Of a stretch of 64,000 nucleotides of DNA, positions 1-8,104 are shown piece after piece. Under the pieces are notes generated by a model. It saw only the letters and a program-made list of their open reading frames with translations, was not told where the DNA came from and made no database searches. The position numbers and the translations under genes are program-made. Position 1 is the stretch's first letter; every line of letters begins with the position of its first letter. The DNA lies in assembly GCA_965279205.1 (NCBI GenBank), contig OZ257144.1, positions 62,001 through 126,000 on the forward strand. The letters run 5' to 3'. The DNA comes from UBA7672 sp965279205. Lineage in GTDB: Bacteria > Pseudomonadota > Alphaproteobacteria > Caulobacterales > Hyphomonadaceae.

Positions 1-18
1 GCCGCCAGAGACTGCGTC

Positions 19-243
19 ATGAAGAAAGAAGGCCATCCCGACTACCACTTCGTCGAAGTGGTGATGACCGACGGGACCAAGTTCAAGACCCGCTCGACCG
101 CTGGCAAAGAGGGCCATGTCATCGCGCTCGACATCGATCCCAAGACGCACCCGGCCTGGACCGGCGGCAACGCCGCCATGCTGGACCGCGGCGGCCGCCT
201 GTCGCGCTTCAAGGACAAGTTCAAGGGTTTCGTGAAGAGCTGA
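19..243 (+). CDS. rpmE: 50S ribosomal protein L31
   Basis: Encodes a 74-residue protein of the large ribosomal subunit. The N-terminus MKKEGHPDYHFVEVVMTDG matches the L31 family, which typically begins MKKxIHPxY. The protein is basic and has the usual length with an RFKxKFKGF-like end. The zinc-binding cysteines of the C+ form are absent, so this is the C- (zinc-independent) form, as in many alphaproteobacteria. A strong intrinsic terminator follows 25 bases after the stop, so it ends its own transcript. Identification is very secure. Confidence 0.95.
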   Translation: MKKEGHPDYHFVEVVMTDGTKFKTRSTAGKEGHVIALDIDPKTHPAWTGGNAAMLDRGGRLSRFKDKFKGFVKS

Positions 244-267
244 GGCCGTTCACCAATCCGGATACAC

Positions 268-303
268 AAAGGCCCGCTGGAACCAGCGGGCCTTTTGCTT
301 TTC
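268..303 (+). terminator. Intrinsic terminator of rpmE
   Basis: A 13-bp perfect stem (aaaggcccgctgg / ccagcgggccttt) with a 2-base apparent loop is followed by a T-rich stretch. It lies 25 bases beyond the rpmE stop and between convergent genes, so it may act in both directions. Confidence 0.9.
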
Positions 304-319
304 GAATTCCTGAAAGACC

Positions 320-868
320 CTACTTCCGCCAGACCGCCAGCGGATCGAACGCGCCGCCTTCGGCAGCCTGACGCAGGCGGTCGATCTGGCGCATCACCGG
401 GTTCTCGGCGGGTTGCGGCGTTTCCGAGTAGAGCGCGGCATCGAACCGCCAGACGCGCTCGTAGAGGGCGCGGCTGCGGTCAACCAGCGCCATCAGCGGG
501 GCCGGCATGACCGTGCGATCGCACGGATGCGGCTCGCCCGGCTTCGCGATGCGGTATTTCTCGTCGCCGGCTTCCTCGACCTTCATGTCCTTCTCGCGCA
601 CGGCGCGCTGCACCACCAGCCAGCTGGCGGCCTGCATCAGGCGCGTGGTCACTTCCATGCTCTCGGCAGCGTAAACCAGGGCGAGTTCGCGGTTCAGCTT
701 GCGGGAATCCGTACGGCCGGGACCGTCCAGGTACGAGGCGGCCTCCTCGACCAGCGACATGCCTTCCTTGAACAGCCGGTCGAACATCTCCGACCCGGCG
801 AACTCCGAAACGCGGCGTTTCCATTCGTCCCGCGTCGGATCAACGGATGGCATTGCCTCGTGCATCAT
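320..868 (-). CDS. rcdA: RcdA-type DUF1465 protein, regulator of CtrA degradation
   Basis: About 182 residues, helical and charged, belonging to the DUF1465 family whose characterised member is Caulobacter RcdA. RcdA is a cytoplasmic adaptor that helps deliver the master regulator CtrA to ClpXP. Features seen include a helix-rich middle (roughly residues 30-100) and the C-terminal stretch MRQIDRLRQAAEGG. The reading frame opens 18 codons further upstream, but a GAGGA ribosome site sits just before the adjacent ATGs at 868 and 865, so one of these is the likely start. It converges with rpmE. The assignment rests on family resemblance, and the RcdA role is inferred. Confidence 0.75.
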   Translation of the reverse strand: MMHEAMPSVDPTRDEWKRRVSEFAGSEMFDRLFKEGMSLVEEAASYLDGPGRTDSRKLNRELALVYAAESMEVTTRLMQAASWLVVQRAVREKDMKVEEAGDEKYRIAKPGEPHPCDRTVMPAPLMALVDRSRALYERVWRFDAALYSETPQPAENPVMRQIDRLRQAAEGGAFDPLAVWRK

Positions 869-1028
869 ATCCTCAATATACACCCACCCAGCGAACCAGT
901 CTCGGCCCGAGACCTTGCACAAGCCTTAGCGGCGGATCCCTCATGGTTCGAACCGGTATCACGCAAGACCCTTGCCGGAGTTGTGTGCCACTAGTGCGAC
1001 CCGGTGTCCAAATTGTGTGGTTATCAGC

Positions 1029-1208
1029 CTAGGTCTTGAAAAATGCCGCTTCTGCGGCCTTTCGGGTCGCTTCCTTCTTGGTGATCATCGCCTCGCAGGC
1101 GGCAATATCTGCTTTGAGCGCCTCGATGCGCTCCTTCAGGTCCTGGATCGACATGTCGTCCAGTAGCCGTTTCACCATCCTTACCGGCTCTTCTTCGAAC
1201 ATTGCCAT
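1029..1208 (-). CDS. DUF1192 small coiled-coil protein
   Basis: A 59-residue protein beginning MAMFEEEPVRMVKRLLDDMS, followed by a helix rich in Glu, Lys and Ala (IQDLKERIEALKADIAACE) and ending near AAEAAFFKT. This is the typical DUF1192 layout of alphaproteobacteria: an acidic N-terminus and one amphipathic, probably coiled-coil helix. The start is set by a GGAGGAGAGG site seven to ten bases upstream. The frame is open for another 350 codons upstream, but that is a shadow of the opposite oxidoreductase gene. DUF1192 genes often sit beside a quinone oxidoreductase and trcR, as here. Function is unknown. Confidence 0.8.
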   Translation of the reverse strand: MAMFEEEPVRMVKRLLDDMSIQDLKERIEALKADIAACEAMITKKEATRKAAEAAFFKT

Positions 1209-1337
1209 GGCCGCCTCTCCTCCGGTCTCGTTTCCGTTCCCGCCCCTCCCTGCTTGACCGCGTGGCTTGCCAGCGCTCAAGACAGTCCGCAGCCCCACGT
1301 CCTTAATGGGTGCGCGATTAAAACCCGGGATGTCGAA

Positions 1338-2318
1338 ATGTCCAAATCGATGATGACGGCGGTGAAGTCCGTTGTGGGACAGCCTCTCGTTCTGCACGAG
1401 ATCGACAAGCCTGCTCCCGGGCTCCACCAGGTGCTTATCCGTGTCCACGCCGCCGGCGTGAACAGGCCAGACATTGTCCAGCGCGCGGGGCGCTATCCCC
1501 CGCCCCCAGGCGCGCCGGAAACGCTGGGCCTCGAAGTCGCCGGTGAAATCGAAGCCATCGGATCGTCCGTCACACGCTGGAAGGTCGGCGACCGCGTCTG
1601 CGCGCTGGTGCCCGGTGGCGGCTATGCGGAATACGCGGTGGCGCACGAAGGTTCTGCCATGTCCATCCCGGAACCGCTGGGGTTCAACGAAGCAGCGGGC
1701 CTGCCGGAAACAGTGCTGACGGTCTGGAACAACGTGTTCGAGATGGGAAAGCTGAAGTCCGGCGAGACCCTGCTGATCCATGGCGGCGCCAGCGGCATTG
1801 GTACCACCGCGATCCAGATAGCCAAAGCCTGGGGCGTGAAGGTCTACGCAACGGCGGGTACCGACGAGAAATGCCGCCTGTGCGAGAAGCTCGGCGCGGC
1901 GCGGGGCATCAACTACAAGACCGAGGACTATGAGGAAGTGATGCGAGCCGAAGGCGGTGTCGATGTCATCCTCGACATGGTCGGCAAGCCGTATTTCGAC
2001 AAGAACCTCGCCATCCTCAACGATCTCGGCCGGCTCTGCTACATCGCCTTCCTGCAGGGCTCCAAGGTCGAGGGCGACCTCATCCGGCTGATGATGAAAC
2101 GCATCACGATTACCGGCTCGACCCTGCGTATCCGCACCGACGACTACAAGGCGATGCTGGCCAGAGGCGTGGTCGAGCACGTCTGGCCGATGATCAAAAA
2201 GGGCGAATTCCGGCCTCTGGTGACCCATGTCTTTCCGTTGGGAGAGGCCGACGCGGCCCATGTTCAGATGGAGGCCAGCGACCATGCCGGAAAAATAATT
2301 CTTCAGGTTCGGGCCTAA
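1338..2318 (+). CDS. NAD(P)H-quinone oxidoreductase (zinc-free MDR family)
   Basis: About 326 residues of the medium-chain dehydrogenase/reductase superfamily, quinone reductase (PIG3/QOR) branch. The N-terminal GroES-like domain contains HAAGVNRPDIVQRAGRYPPP and a GLEVAGEI motif. The Rossmann domain has IHGGASGIGTTAIQIAK for NADPH binding. The zinc-ligand Cys and His residues of true alcohol dehydrogenases are absent. It probably reduces quinones or enones in the cytoplasm. The start at 1338 removes a weakly supported 28-residue extension. It is divergent from the DUF1192 gene and upstream of trcR, separated from it by a terminator. Confidence 0.9.
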   Translation: MSKSMMTAVKSVVGQPLVLHEIDKPAPGLHQVLIRVHAAGVNRPDIVQRAGRYPPPPGAPETLGLEVAGEIEAIGSSVTRWKVGDRVCALVPGGGYAEYAVAHEGSAMSIPEPLGFNEAAGLPETVLTVWNNVFEMGKLKSGETLLIHGGASGIGTTAIQIAKAWGVKVYATAGTDEKCRLCEKLGAARGINYKTEDYEEVMRAEGGVDVILDMVGKPYFDKNLAILNDLGRLCYIAFLQGSKVEGDLIRLMMKRITITGSTLRIRTDDYKAMLARGVVEHVWPMIKKGEFRPLVTHVFPLGEADAAHVQMEASDHAGKIILQVRA

Positions 2319-2426
2319 AGCCCTGATTCTGGGTCTCGGGAACCTGTCGCCGGAGGTTCACAACCCGGAAAACCTGAACTATATCAGGCGCCGCTCAGGA
2401 CTATCCAATCCGTACAGTTTCGGAAG

Positions 2427-2456
2427 CCCGGCCCTAAGCGCCGGGTTTTTCGTTTT
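2427..2456 (+). terminator. Intrinsic terminator between the quinone oxidoreductase gene and trcR
   Basis: A 6-bp GC stem (cccggc / gccggg) with a 7-base loop is followed by TTTTTCGTTTTT. It lies about 110 bases after the oxidoreductase stop and 20 bases before the trcR start, so trcR may depend partly on read-through or on a promoter in the same gap. Confidence 0.75.
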
Positions 2457-2476
2457 TCAGACTACAGAGGCGCCCA

Positions 2477-3184
2477 ATGGCCAAGATCCTCATGCCCAAA
2501 GCGACAGCCGTCTGGCTGATCGACAACACCACGCTCACCTTCGAGCAGATCGCGGAATTCTGCGAACTCCACCCGCTCGAAGTCAAAGGCATCGCCGATG
2601 GCGAGGTCGCCGAGAACATGCGTGGCGCTGATCCCGTGGCCTCGGGCGAACTGACCCGCGAAGAGATCGAGACGGGCGAGAAGGACAAGACCTACACGCT
2701 CAAGATGCCGCCGCTGAAGCACGCCAACGTGCCGGAGCCCAAGAAGAAGGGCGCCCGCTTCACGCCGGTCTCGCGCCGCAAGGACCGCCCGGACGCCATC
2801 GCCTGGTTCCTGCGTCACCACCCCGAAATCACCGACGCCCAGATATCGCGCCTGATCGGAACCACCAAGTCGACGATTGAATCGGTGCGCTCACGCCAGC
2901 ATTGGAACGCAACGAACCTGAAACCCGTGGACCCTGTGACGTTGGGCCTCTGCTCGCAGATCGAACTCGACGCGCTGGTCTCCAAGGCTGCCGCCAAGCG
3001 CACCCAGACGCGCGAGGAAAAAGATGCACGCCTCGCTGGCCCGACGCTGCGCAAGGTCGTTACGCCGCCGCCGGCTGCAGACGTCGCCGTGACCGCGGAT
3101 AGTGAGGAAGCCCCGGCCCGCGAGAACATCACGGCCGAACAGCTCTTCGCCAACTTCGGCAAGAACAAGTCGGCAGGCGAATAG
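2477..3184 (+). CDS. trcR: DUF1013 cell-cycle transcriptional regulator TrcR
   Basis: A 235-residue protein with the highly conserved DUF1013 N-terminus MAKILMPKATAVWLIDNTTL, then FEQIAEFCELHPLEVKGIADGE, which reads like a helix-turn-helix. A second possible DNA-binding segment is AQISRLIGTTKSTIESVRSR (about residues 120-140). The C-terminus is Ala/Pro-rich and variable before a conserved LFANFGKNK end. The family is restricted to alphaproteobacteria and is named after a cell-cycle regulator. A GAGG ribosome site precedes the ATG. Together with RcdA it suggests the CtrA cell-cycle network. The family call is secure; target genes cannot be read from the sequence. Confidence 0.88.
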   Translation: MAKILMPKATAVWLIDNTTLTFEQIAEFCELHPLEVKGIADGEVAENMRGADPVASGELTREEIETGEKDKTYTLKMPPLKHANVPEPKKKGARFTPVSRRKDRPDAIAWFLRHHPEITDAQISRLIGTTKSTIESVRSRQHWNATNLKPVDPVTLGLCSQIELDALVSKAAAKRTQTREEKDARLAGPTLRKVVTPPPAADVAVTADSEEAPARENITAEQLFANFGKNKSAGE

Positions 3185-3185
3185 T

Positions 3186-3566
3186 TCAGTCTTCGACCGG
3201 ATAGGCCGGTCCATCGTCGCTCGCGCGAACAGCAGCGGGACCGTTGGGCTGGACTGCCGGACGCGGTGCCGAAACGACTGCACCCTCGCCCAGCCTTTCC
3301 TCGATGCCTTCAAGGCGGTCATGCGAGCGGTTCAGCACCGTCAGCATGTCCGCCAGCATCTTGAGACTCAGCCAGATCGCGAACGGTAGCGCGATCCCGG
3401 CCGCAACCTGCAGCGCCGCAGCGACATAATTCCCTGCCAGCACGTTTCCGACGGCCACCGCGAGGATCAGGGCGGCAGTCAACGCCAGGAATCCGCCGAC
3501 CAGCGCCATGGCCGATCTCAGCAGGCTGGGCGACAGGGGTTGTTCGTGATCCCACAGGCCTCGCAT
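3186..3566 (-). CDS. Small two-helix membrane protein of unknown function
   Basis: A 126-residue protein, not recognised. After a short N-terminus there are two hydrophobic segments, about residues 18-43 (MALVGGFLALTAALILAVAV) and 47-68. A charged amphipathic helix follows (MLTVLNRSHDRLEGIEERLG, about 73-92), and the tail is Pro/Ala-rich and disordered. A GAGGA site lies 8 bases before the ATG, supporting translation. It converges with trcR and their stops nearly touch. It is probably an inner-membrane protein with a cytoplasmic coiled-coil tail. Confidence 0.65.
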   Translation of the reverse strand: MRGLWDHEQPLSPSLLRSAMALVGGFLALTAALILAVAVGNVLAGNYVAAALQVAAGIALPFAIWLSLKMLADMLTVLNRSHDRLEGIEERLGEGAVVSAPRPAVQPNGPAAVRASDDGPAYPVED

Positions 3567-3753
3567 CGGTCAATCCTCGTCGCCAGGCCCCCGAGCCTTG
3601 CAATCATGCACATTTCGCAGGTGCGCGCGCGCCGTCAATCAAGACTTCGGGCACGAGCCACGATTGCAGCCAGCCATCGCGGTCGCGGAGCCGTTGTAGC
3701 CGAATGCGAGGGAGCGTGAGGCGAGCGCAGGACGCACTCGCTAGAGCGGCCGC

Positions 3754-3921
3754 CTAGTTCGTTCTAAGCGAGGCCAGTTCGTCCTTTATTCGAAGCTTCT
3801 TCCGTTTGAGTTCGTGAATTCGCAGGTCGTCACCGGCCGGATGTTTCAGTTCGGCATCAATCGCTGCTTCCAGCCGCTTGTGACGCTCACTCAACTCCCG
3901 AACGCGTGCTTCCAGGTTCAT
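3754..3921 (-). CDS. YdcH-like DUF465 protein
   Basis: A 55-residue protein starting MNLEARVRELSERHKRLEAA, followed by a helical hairpin with IHELKRKKLRIKDELASL near the end. This closely fits the DUF465/YdcH family: short, highly charged, coiled-coil proteins of unknown function. The chosen ATG is preceded by AGGAG ten bases upstream; an upstream extension of 15 codons is less likely. Another DUF465 gene lies about 450 bases away in the opposite direction. Confidence 0.78.
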   Translation of the reverse strand: MNLEARVRELSERHKRLEAAIDAELKHPAGDDLRIHELKRKKLRIKDELASLRTN

Positions 3922-4370
3922 GAGGTGTCTCTCCTGTTCAGGGGTCGGCCAGACCTTGTTCCGCAAGGAATTTCAGCCCAGCAACAACCCGCCCCGACCA
4001 CATGCGGACGGGAGGCGTCCGCAGCCGGTCTCGGGGAAATTCAGGGAGACCGATGCGGCTCGCTTACCAGCCGCGATCAGGAGTGAAACACGAAGAAATT
4101 CGCGCGTCACGACTTGAAAGCGGTCGAAAGCCTCCTCCGCATGAAAAAAATGCAAGCCGCCGGAATCCAGCGTCCCACCGCCTCTGCGGAAGGCGCCCGA
4201 CGACACGTGACGCTCCTTCCCGGTCGGCCCCGAATTTGATATGCCGCGCACCGGCGGGAGGGCGGACAGGCAGTGCGCCGGGTCCACCACTTTCTCCGTT
4301 CCAGCGCCTTGAATCGTGATCGGATTCCCGATGCGACGGGCGCCTGCCGAATCGATCTGGAGGCCGCGGG
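3922..4370. other. Intergenic region between divergent DUF465 genes
   Basis: This 449-base gap separates two divergently transcribed DUF465 genes and presumably holds both promoters. I see no convincing ORF with a ribosome site, no RNA gene and no long repeat. Open frames here lack recognisable protein character. Confidence 0.4.
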
Positions 4371-4589
4371 TTGAGCGACATCGTTTTCGACCCCACCGAC
4401 ATGGACGGGATGATGATGCAGCTCGAGGAGCTGCGCGCCCGTCATCGCGCGCTCGACGCGGAGATCGAACAACTTGAATCGACAGGCCTCGACGACATCA
4501 AGGTGATGGGACTGAAGCGCGAGAAGCTGCGAGTGAAGGACCGCATTGCCTGGCTGTCCTCCAAACTCACGCCGGACATCATCGCGTAG
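4371..4589 (+). CDS. YdcH-like DUF465 protein (second copy)
   Basis: A 72-residue charged helical protein with MMMQLEELRARHRALDAEIE and the family signature GLKREKLRVKDRIAWL near the C-terminus. The signature is very similar to the ELKRKKLRIKDELASL of the neighbouring divergent copy. The start codon is TTG; a GGAGG site at 4359-4363 with a 7-base spacer decides it. The family forms small coiled coils, and no role is established. The two divergent paralogues probably arose by duplication or share a regulator. Confidence 0.78.
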   Translation: MSDIVFDPTDMDGMMMQLEELRARHRALDAEIEQLESTGLDDIKVMGLKREKLRVKDRIAWLSSKLTPDIIA

Positions 4590-4794
4590 AAGCCCCCACT
4601 TCACGTCTGACACGCCTGCAATCCTTCGCGTCACGCGCGAAATGCAGCACCCTTGACGTGACCGGAGCCGTGTCGCGCTTGCATCGAATTGTCACAAAAC
4701 GACGTGGGCGGACGATTCCACGCCTGCCGCGCAAGACTCATCGCGCGCGTTGCGATGATGTCCGCGCCAGAATTTCATCCAGGGAGTCCCCGCC

Positions 4795-6984
4795 ATGTCC
4801 CGGTCCACCGGAGCGAAACTGATCGCGAGCCTGATGGCCGCGGTATCCGCCGCCGCCCTGTTTGCGGCGCCTGCCACGGCGCAGGAAACGGACGACTCGC
4901 GCCTCGACGTCATCATCATCACCGCCAACCAGCGCGAAGAAGATCTGCAGACAGTTGCAGTCTCCGCCGCCGCTCTTCCCTCCGATCAGATTGGCGCCAT
5001 CTTCTCGGGCGGCGAGGACGTGCTGGCGCTCGCAACGCGCGTGCCGGGCCTCTACGCCGAAAGCTCCAACGGCCGAGTGGCGCCGCGCTTCTACATCCGC
5101 GGTCTCGGCAACACCGACTTCGACCTCGCTGCTTCCCAGCCCGTCTCCGTGATCATGGACGACGTGGTCATGGAAAACGTGGTCCTGAAATCGACCCCGC
5201 TGTTCGACCTTGACCGCGTTGAGGTCTATCGCGGTCCACAAGGCACGCTGTTCGGCCGCAACACCACGGCTGGCATCATTCGCTTCACCACCGCGCGCCC
5301 CACTGAGAACTTCGAAGCCCGCGCCGCGGCATCGGCCGGCACGTTCGGCACGATGTCGTTCGACGGCGCTGTCTCTGGCGCGATCGCGCCGGGTCTTTCG
5401 GCGCGCGCCTCCGTGCTCGTGCAGCACCGCAATGACTGGATCGACAACACCTTCACGCCAGGCCGCGAAGATCTGGGCGGCTATGATGAAACCGCCGGCC
5501 GCTTCCAGCTGCTCTATGCCCCCAACGACCAGCTCGACGTGTTGCTCAACGTGCACGCTCGCAATCTGGTCGGCACATCGGCCGTCTTCCGCGCCAACGT
5601 GATTACACCTGGCACGAATGGCCTCAACGGCAATTACGACCGCAACAGCGTCCGTTTCAACCAGGGCGGCGGCAACCCGCAGGAATACAATGGCTGGGGC
5701 TCGTCGCTGAACATTGGCTATGACTTCGGTGACATCGAGCTGACCTCGATCACAGCCTACGAAACCACCGAAGGCTCCAGCCGCGGCGACATCGACGGCG
5801 GCGTCGCTGGCTCCGGCCCGGGATTTATCCCGTTCGATAGCGATACGCGCGACGGCCTCGACGAACTCGAACAGAAGACTCAGGAAATCCGACTCGCCAG
5901 CGACACGGGCGGACCGCTTTCCTGGCAGACCGGCGTCTTCTTCTTCGACTCGTCCTTCACCATCACCACGGTGGGTCCACTGGGCTTCCCGCCTCCGACC
6001 ACTGTCACGCACGACAACACGTCGTGGGCGGTCTTCGGTCAGGCAAGCTACGACCTCTCCGAAGCGCTCACAGTCACAGGCGGCCTGCGCTACACCGACG
6101 ATGACAAAGACTTCTCCGTCCTCGGCGCGCCGGCCAACAACCGTTCGGTCTCGGGCGATCACGTCAGCTGGGATCTCAGCGGCATGTACGCGCTGAACGA
6201 CGGTGTGTCGGTCTATGCGCGCGTCGCCGACGGCTTCCGTGGTCCTTCCATCCAGGGCCGCGACGTCGCCTTTTTCAGCCCGCCTTCGGTTGCACAATCC
6301 GAGACGGTTCTGTCCTGGGAAGCCGGCTGGAAATCGACGCTTCTCAACGACACGCTGCGTCTCAACGGCGCGGTGTTCACCTATGAGGTCGAAGACATCC
6401 AGTTCTCCGCCGTGGGCGGCGCCGGCAATACGGTGCAACTGATCAACGCCGACAAGGGCAAGGCCTGGGGCCTCGAAGTCGACGCCGAATGGGCGCCCCT
6501 CGACAACCTCGTCTTCACTGGCGGCTTGGCCTATACCGATACGGAGATCGATGATCCGAACCTGGCGGTCGGCATCTGCGCCCAGTGCACCGTCACCGAC
6601 CCGACGGTCGTGATCGCCGCCACCACTCGCGCGCTGATCGACGGCAACCCCTTCCCCAATGCGCCGGAGATGACGGCGGACATCACCGCCCGCTACTCCA
6701 TGCCGTTCGGCGACGGCGGCGAACTCTTCGCCTTCACCGACTGGGCCTGGCAGGGCGACACCAACCTCTTCCTCTACGAGTCGACCGAGTTCCAGACCGA
6801 TGGCCAGTTCGAAGGCGGCCTGAAATTCGGCTGGGCGCGCACCGACGGCTCGTTGGAAGTAGCGGCGTTCGCCCGCAACATCACGGACGAGGACAACATC
6901 AAGGGTGGCATCGACTTCAACAACAACACCGCCTTCGTCAACGAGCCCCGCGTGCTCGGCATCTCGGTGAGAGTGACGAACTGA
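4795..6984 (+). CDS. TonB-dependent outer-membrane receptor
   Basis: A 729-residue protein with a signal peptide ending ALFAAPATAQ (about residue 30). A TonB-box-like DVIIITANQRE is followed by the plug domain (about 45-165), which contains the typical VEVYRGPQGTLFGRNTTAG motif. A long beta-barrel rich in aromatic and Gly-Asp turns ends with a C-terminal strand (RVLGISVRVTN). It imports a large or scarce substrate across the outer membrane using TonB energy; the substrate cannot be told from the sequence. An AGGGA site precedes the ATG and a terminator follows directly, so it is monocistronic. Long open frames on the opposite strand are shadows. Confidence 0.92.
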   Translation: MSRSTGAKLIASLMAAVSAAALFAAPATAQETDDSRLDVIIITANQREEDLQTVAVSAAALPSDQIGAIFSGGEDVLALATRVPGLYAESSNGRVAPRFYIRGLGNTDFDLAASQPVSVIMDDVVMENVVLKSTPLFDLDRVEVYRGPQGTLFGRNTTAGIIRFTTARPTENFEARAAASAGTFGTMSFDGAVSGAIAPGLSARASVLVQHRNDWIDNTFTPGREDLGGYDETAGRFQLLYAPNDQLDVLLNVHARNLVGTSAVFRANVITPGTNGLNGNYDRNSVRFNQGGGNPQEYNGWGSSLNIGYDFGDIELTSITAYETTEGSSRGDIDGGVAGSGPGFIPFDSDTRDGLDELEQKTQEIRLASDTGGPLSWQTGVFFFDSSFTITTVGPLGFPPPTTVTHDNTSWAVFGQASYDLSEALTVTGGLRYTDDDKDFSVLGAPANNRSVSGDHVSWDLSGMYALNDGVSVYARVADGFRGPSIQGRDVAFFSPPSVAQSETVLSWEAGWKSTLLNDTLRLNGAVFTYEVEDIQFSAVGGAGNTVQLINADKGKAWGLEVDAEWAPLDNLVFTGGLAYTDTEIDDPNLAVGICAQCTVTDPTVVIAATTRALIDGNPFPNAPEMTADITARYSMPFGDGGELFAFTDWAWQGDTNLFLYESTEFQTDGQFEGGLKFGWARTDGSLEVAAFARNITDEDNIKGGIDFNNNTAFVNEPRVLGISVRVTN

Positions 6985-7007
6985 CCTGACTGATTGCTGT
7001 AAACGGG

Positions 7008-7036
7008 AAGGCCGGCGCCAAGCGCCGGCCTTTTCT
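7008..7036 (+). terminator. Intrinsic terminator of the TonB receptor gene
   Basis: A GC-rich 11-bp stem (aaggccggcgc / gcgccggcctt) with a 3-base loop, ending in TTTTCT, 24 bases after the receptor stop. It may also serve the converging monooxygenase gene. Confidence 0.9.
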
Positions 7037-7044
7037 CTTGGCCA

Positions 7045-7356
7045 TCACCGGCCCGGCTTCAGCTGCCGCGTGCCCGCGACTTCGTGGATCTCCACTACTG
7101 GTGCATTGATCGCCAGCCGCTGCATCTCGCTCACCAGCAGCCGGCTGTAGTCCTTGGCGAAGTGGATCTGCACCGCAGCCTGGTCTCGCCAGCGCTCGAC
7201 GAAAACGAACGTGTTCGGCGCCATCACGTCCTCGTTGCAGGTATAGCCGAGACACCCTTCTTCCTGCCGCGAATGCGTCACCTGATGCTCTGCCGCCTTG
7301 AGAAAGGCCGCGCGATTCTCGGGCGCCACCACAACCGTTCCGGTGATCAGGATCAT
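7045..7356 (-). CDS. Antibiotic biosynthesis monooxygenase (ABM) family protein, putative quinol monooxygenase
   Basis: A 103-residue single ferredoxin-like ABM domain. It begins MILITGTVVVAPENRAAFLK, has the family's SRQEEGCLGYTCNEDV turn, and continues with FVFVERWRDQAAVQIHFA before the last strand. Such proteins (YgiN-like) dimerise and oxidise quinols or aromatic rings without a cofactor. The start at 7356 is supported by GGAGGA 7-8 bases upstream; the frame extends 7 codons further without such a site. It stands alone and converges on the TonB receptor gene. Confidence 0.85.
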   Translation of the reverse strand: MILITGTVVVAPENRAAFLKAAEHQVTHSRQEEGCLGYTCNEDVMAPNTFVFVERWRDQAAVQIHFAKDYSRLLVSEMQRLAINAPVVEIHEVAGTRQLKPGR

Positions 7357-7418
7357 TCTCGTCCTCCAGCGGGCCACCTTACGCCTGCTGCGCCTGCCGA
7401 CACGCCAAAAAAAGGCGC

Positions 7419-7469
7419 TTGACGATTTAGAGTAATAGCTCTACATCCAATTAGAGCAAATACTCTACA
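7419..7469 (+). promoter_or_regulatory. Promoter with tandem TetR operators
   Basis: Two 19-base copies of the pattern TTAGAG-N7-CTCTACA occur at 7427-7445 and 7451-7469, spaced 24 bases start to start. Each contains a perfect 5-bp inverted repeat TAGAG-N6-CTCTA. A candidate promoter TTGACG (7419-7424), 17-base spacer, TACATC (7442-7447) is overlapped by the first site, and the second abuts the start codon of the TetR gene. This is a convincing autoregulatory layout; binding itself is inferred. Confidence 0.75.
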
Positions 7470-7480
7470 GGATGCGCCGG

Positions 7481-8104
7481 ATGCCCTCGCCCAAGGTCAG
7501 GACTGAAACAAAGGCAGACACGCGCAGCCGTATTCTCGATGCGGCGCTTGACCTGTTTAACGAGCGCGGCTCGGCAAATGTTACAACCAACCATATTGCC
7601 GAAGCGCTCGGGATCAGCCCGGGCAATCTCTACTATCACTTTCGCAACAAGGCCGGGATCGTGCGCGAGCTTTTCGCACGCGTCGTCGCGGAGTGGGCGG
7701 CGAACTACGCCCTGCCCGCCGGCAAGGCTCCGAGCATTGGAACAATGGCAAGCATGGCGGCCGGCAATTTCGACATCCAGTGGCGCTACCGCTTCTTCTT
7801 CCGCGACCTCACCATGCTCCTGGCTGCCGACGAGGATCTCGCAGGCGAATACCGCTCTAACCGCGAGGCTGGCATGGCCGACACGGTCCAACTCCTCAGG
7901 CACTTCGTCAAAGCCGGACTGATGACCAGTCCCGGCGATGACAAGGCCTTCGACGAGATTACGCAGCTGCTCTGGCTGGTTGGCGATTTCTGGCTCGTCT
8001 TCAAGGACGCGGGCGGGAAACAGCTATCCCCGGCGGACATGGACCAGGGCGTCCGCATGTTCCGCCGCATCCTTGCTCCCTACACCAAAGGAAAATCGAA
8101 ATGA
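7481..8104 (+). CDS. TetR/AcrR family repressor
   Basis: A regulator of about 207 residues. The N-terminal TetR helix-turn-helix is clear: TRSRILDAALDLFNERGSAN, then IAEALGISPGNLYYHFRNKAG (about residues 38-58). The C-terminal ligand/dimer domain is divergent and aromatic-rich. ATGs occur at 7472 and 7481; the AGGA at 7469-7472 favours 7481. Its stop overlaps the start of a DUF4386 membrane protein (ATGA), so the two are co-transcribed and coupled. The tandem operator directly upstream suggests it represses this operon. The inducer is unknown. Confidence 0.88.
   Translation: MPSPKVRTETKADTRSRILDAALDLFNERGSANVTTNHIAEALGISPGNLYYHFRNKAGIVRELFARVVAEWAANYALPAGKAPSIGTMASMAAGNFDIQWRYRFFFRDLTMLLAADEDLAGEYRSNREAGMADTVQLLRHFVKAGLMTSPGDDKAFDEITQLLWLVGDFWLVFKDAGGKQLSPADMDQGVRMFRRILAPYTKGKSK

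Noticed and set aside
930..975. A GGTTCGAACC stretch that resembles a tRNA T-loop
   Set aside because: No matching acceptor stem, anticodon arm or D-loop around it on either strand.
4738..6438. A 566-codon open frame on the minus strand across the TonB receptor gene
   Set aside because: It is the codon-bias shadow of the receptor. It has no family motif and no ribosome site, while the plus frame has a signal peptide and plug motifs.
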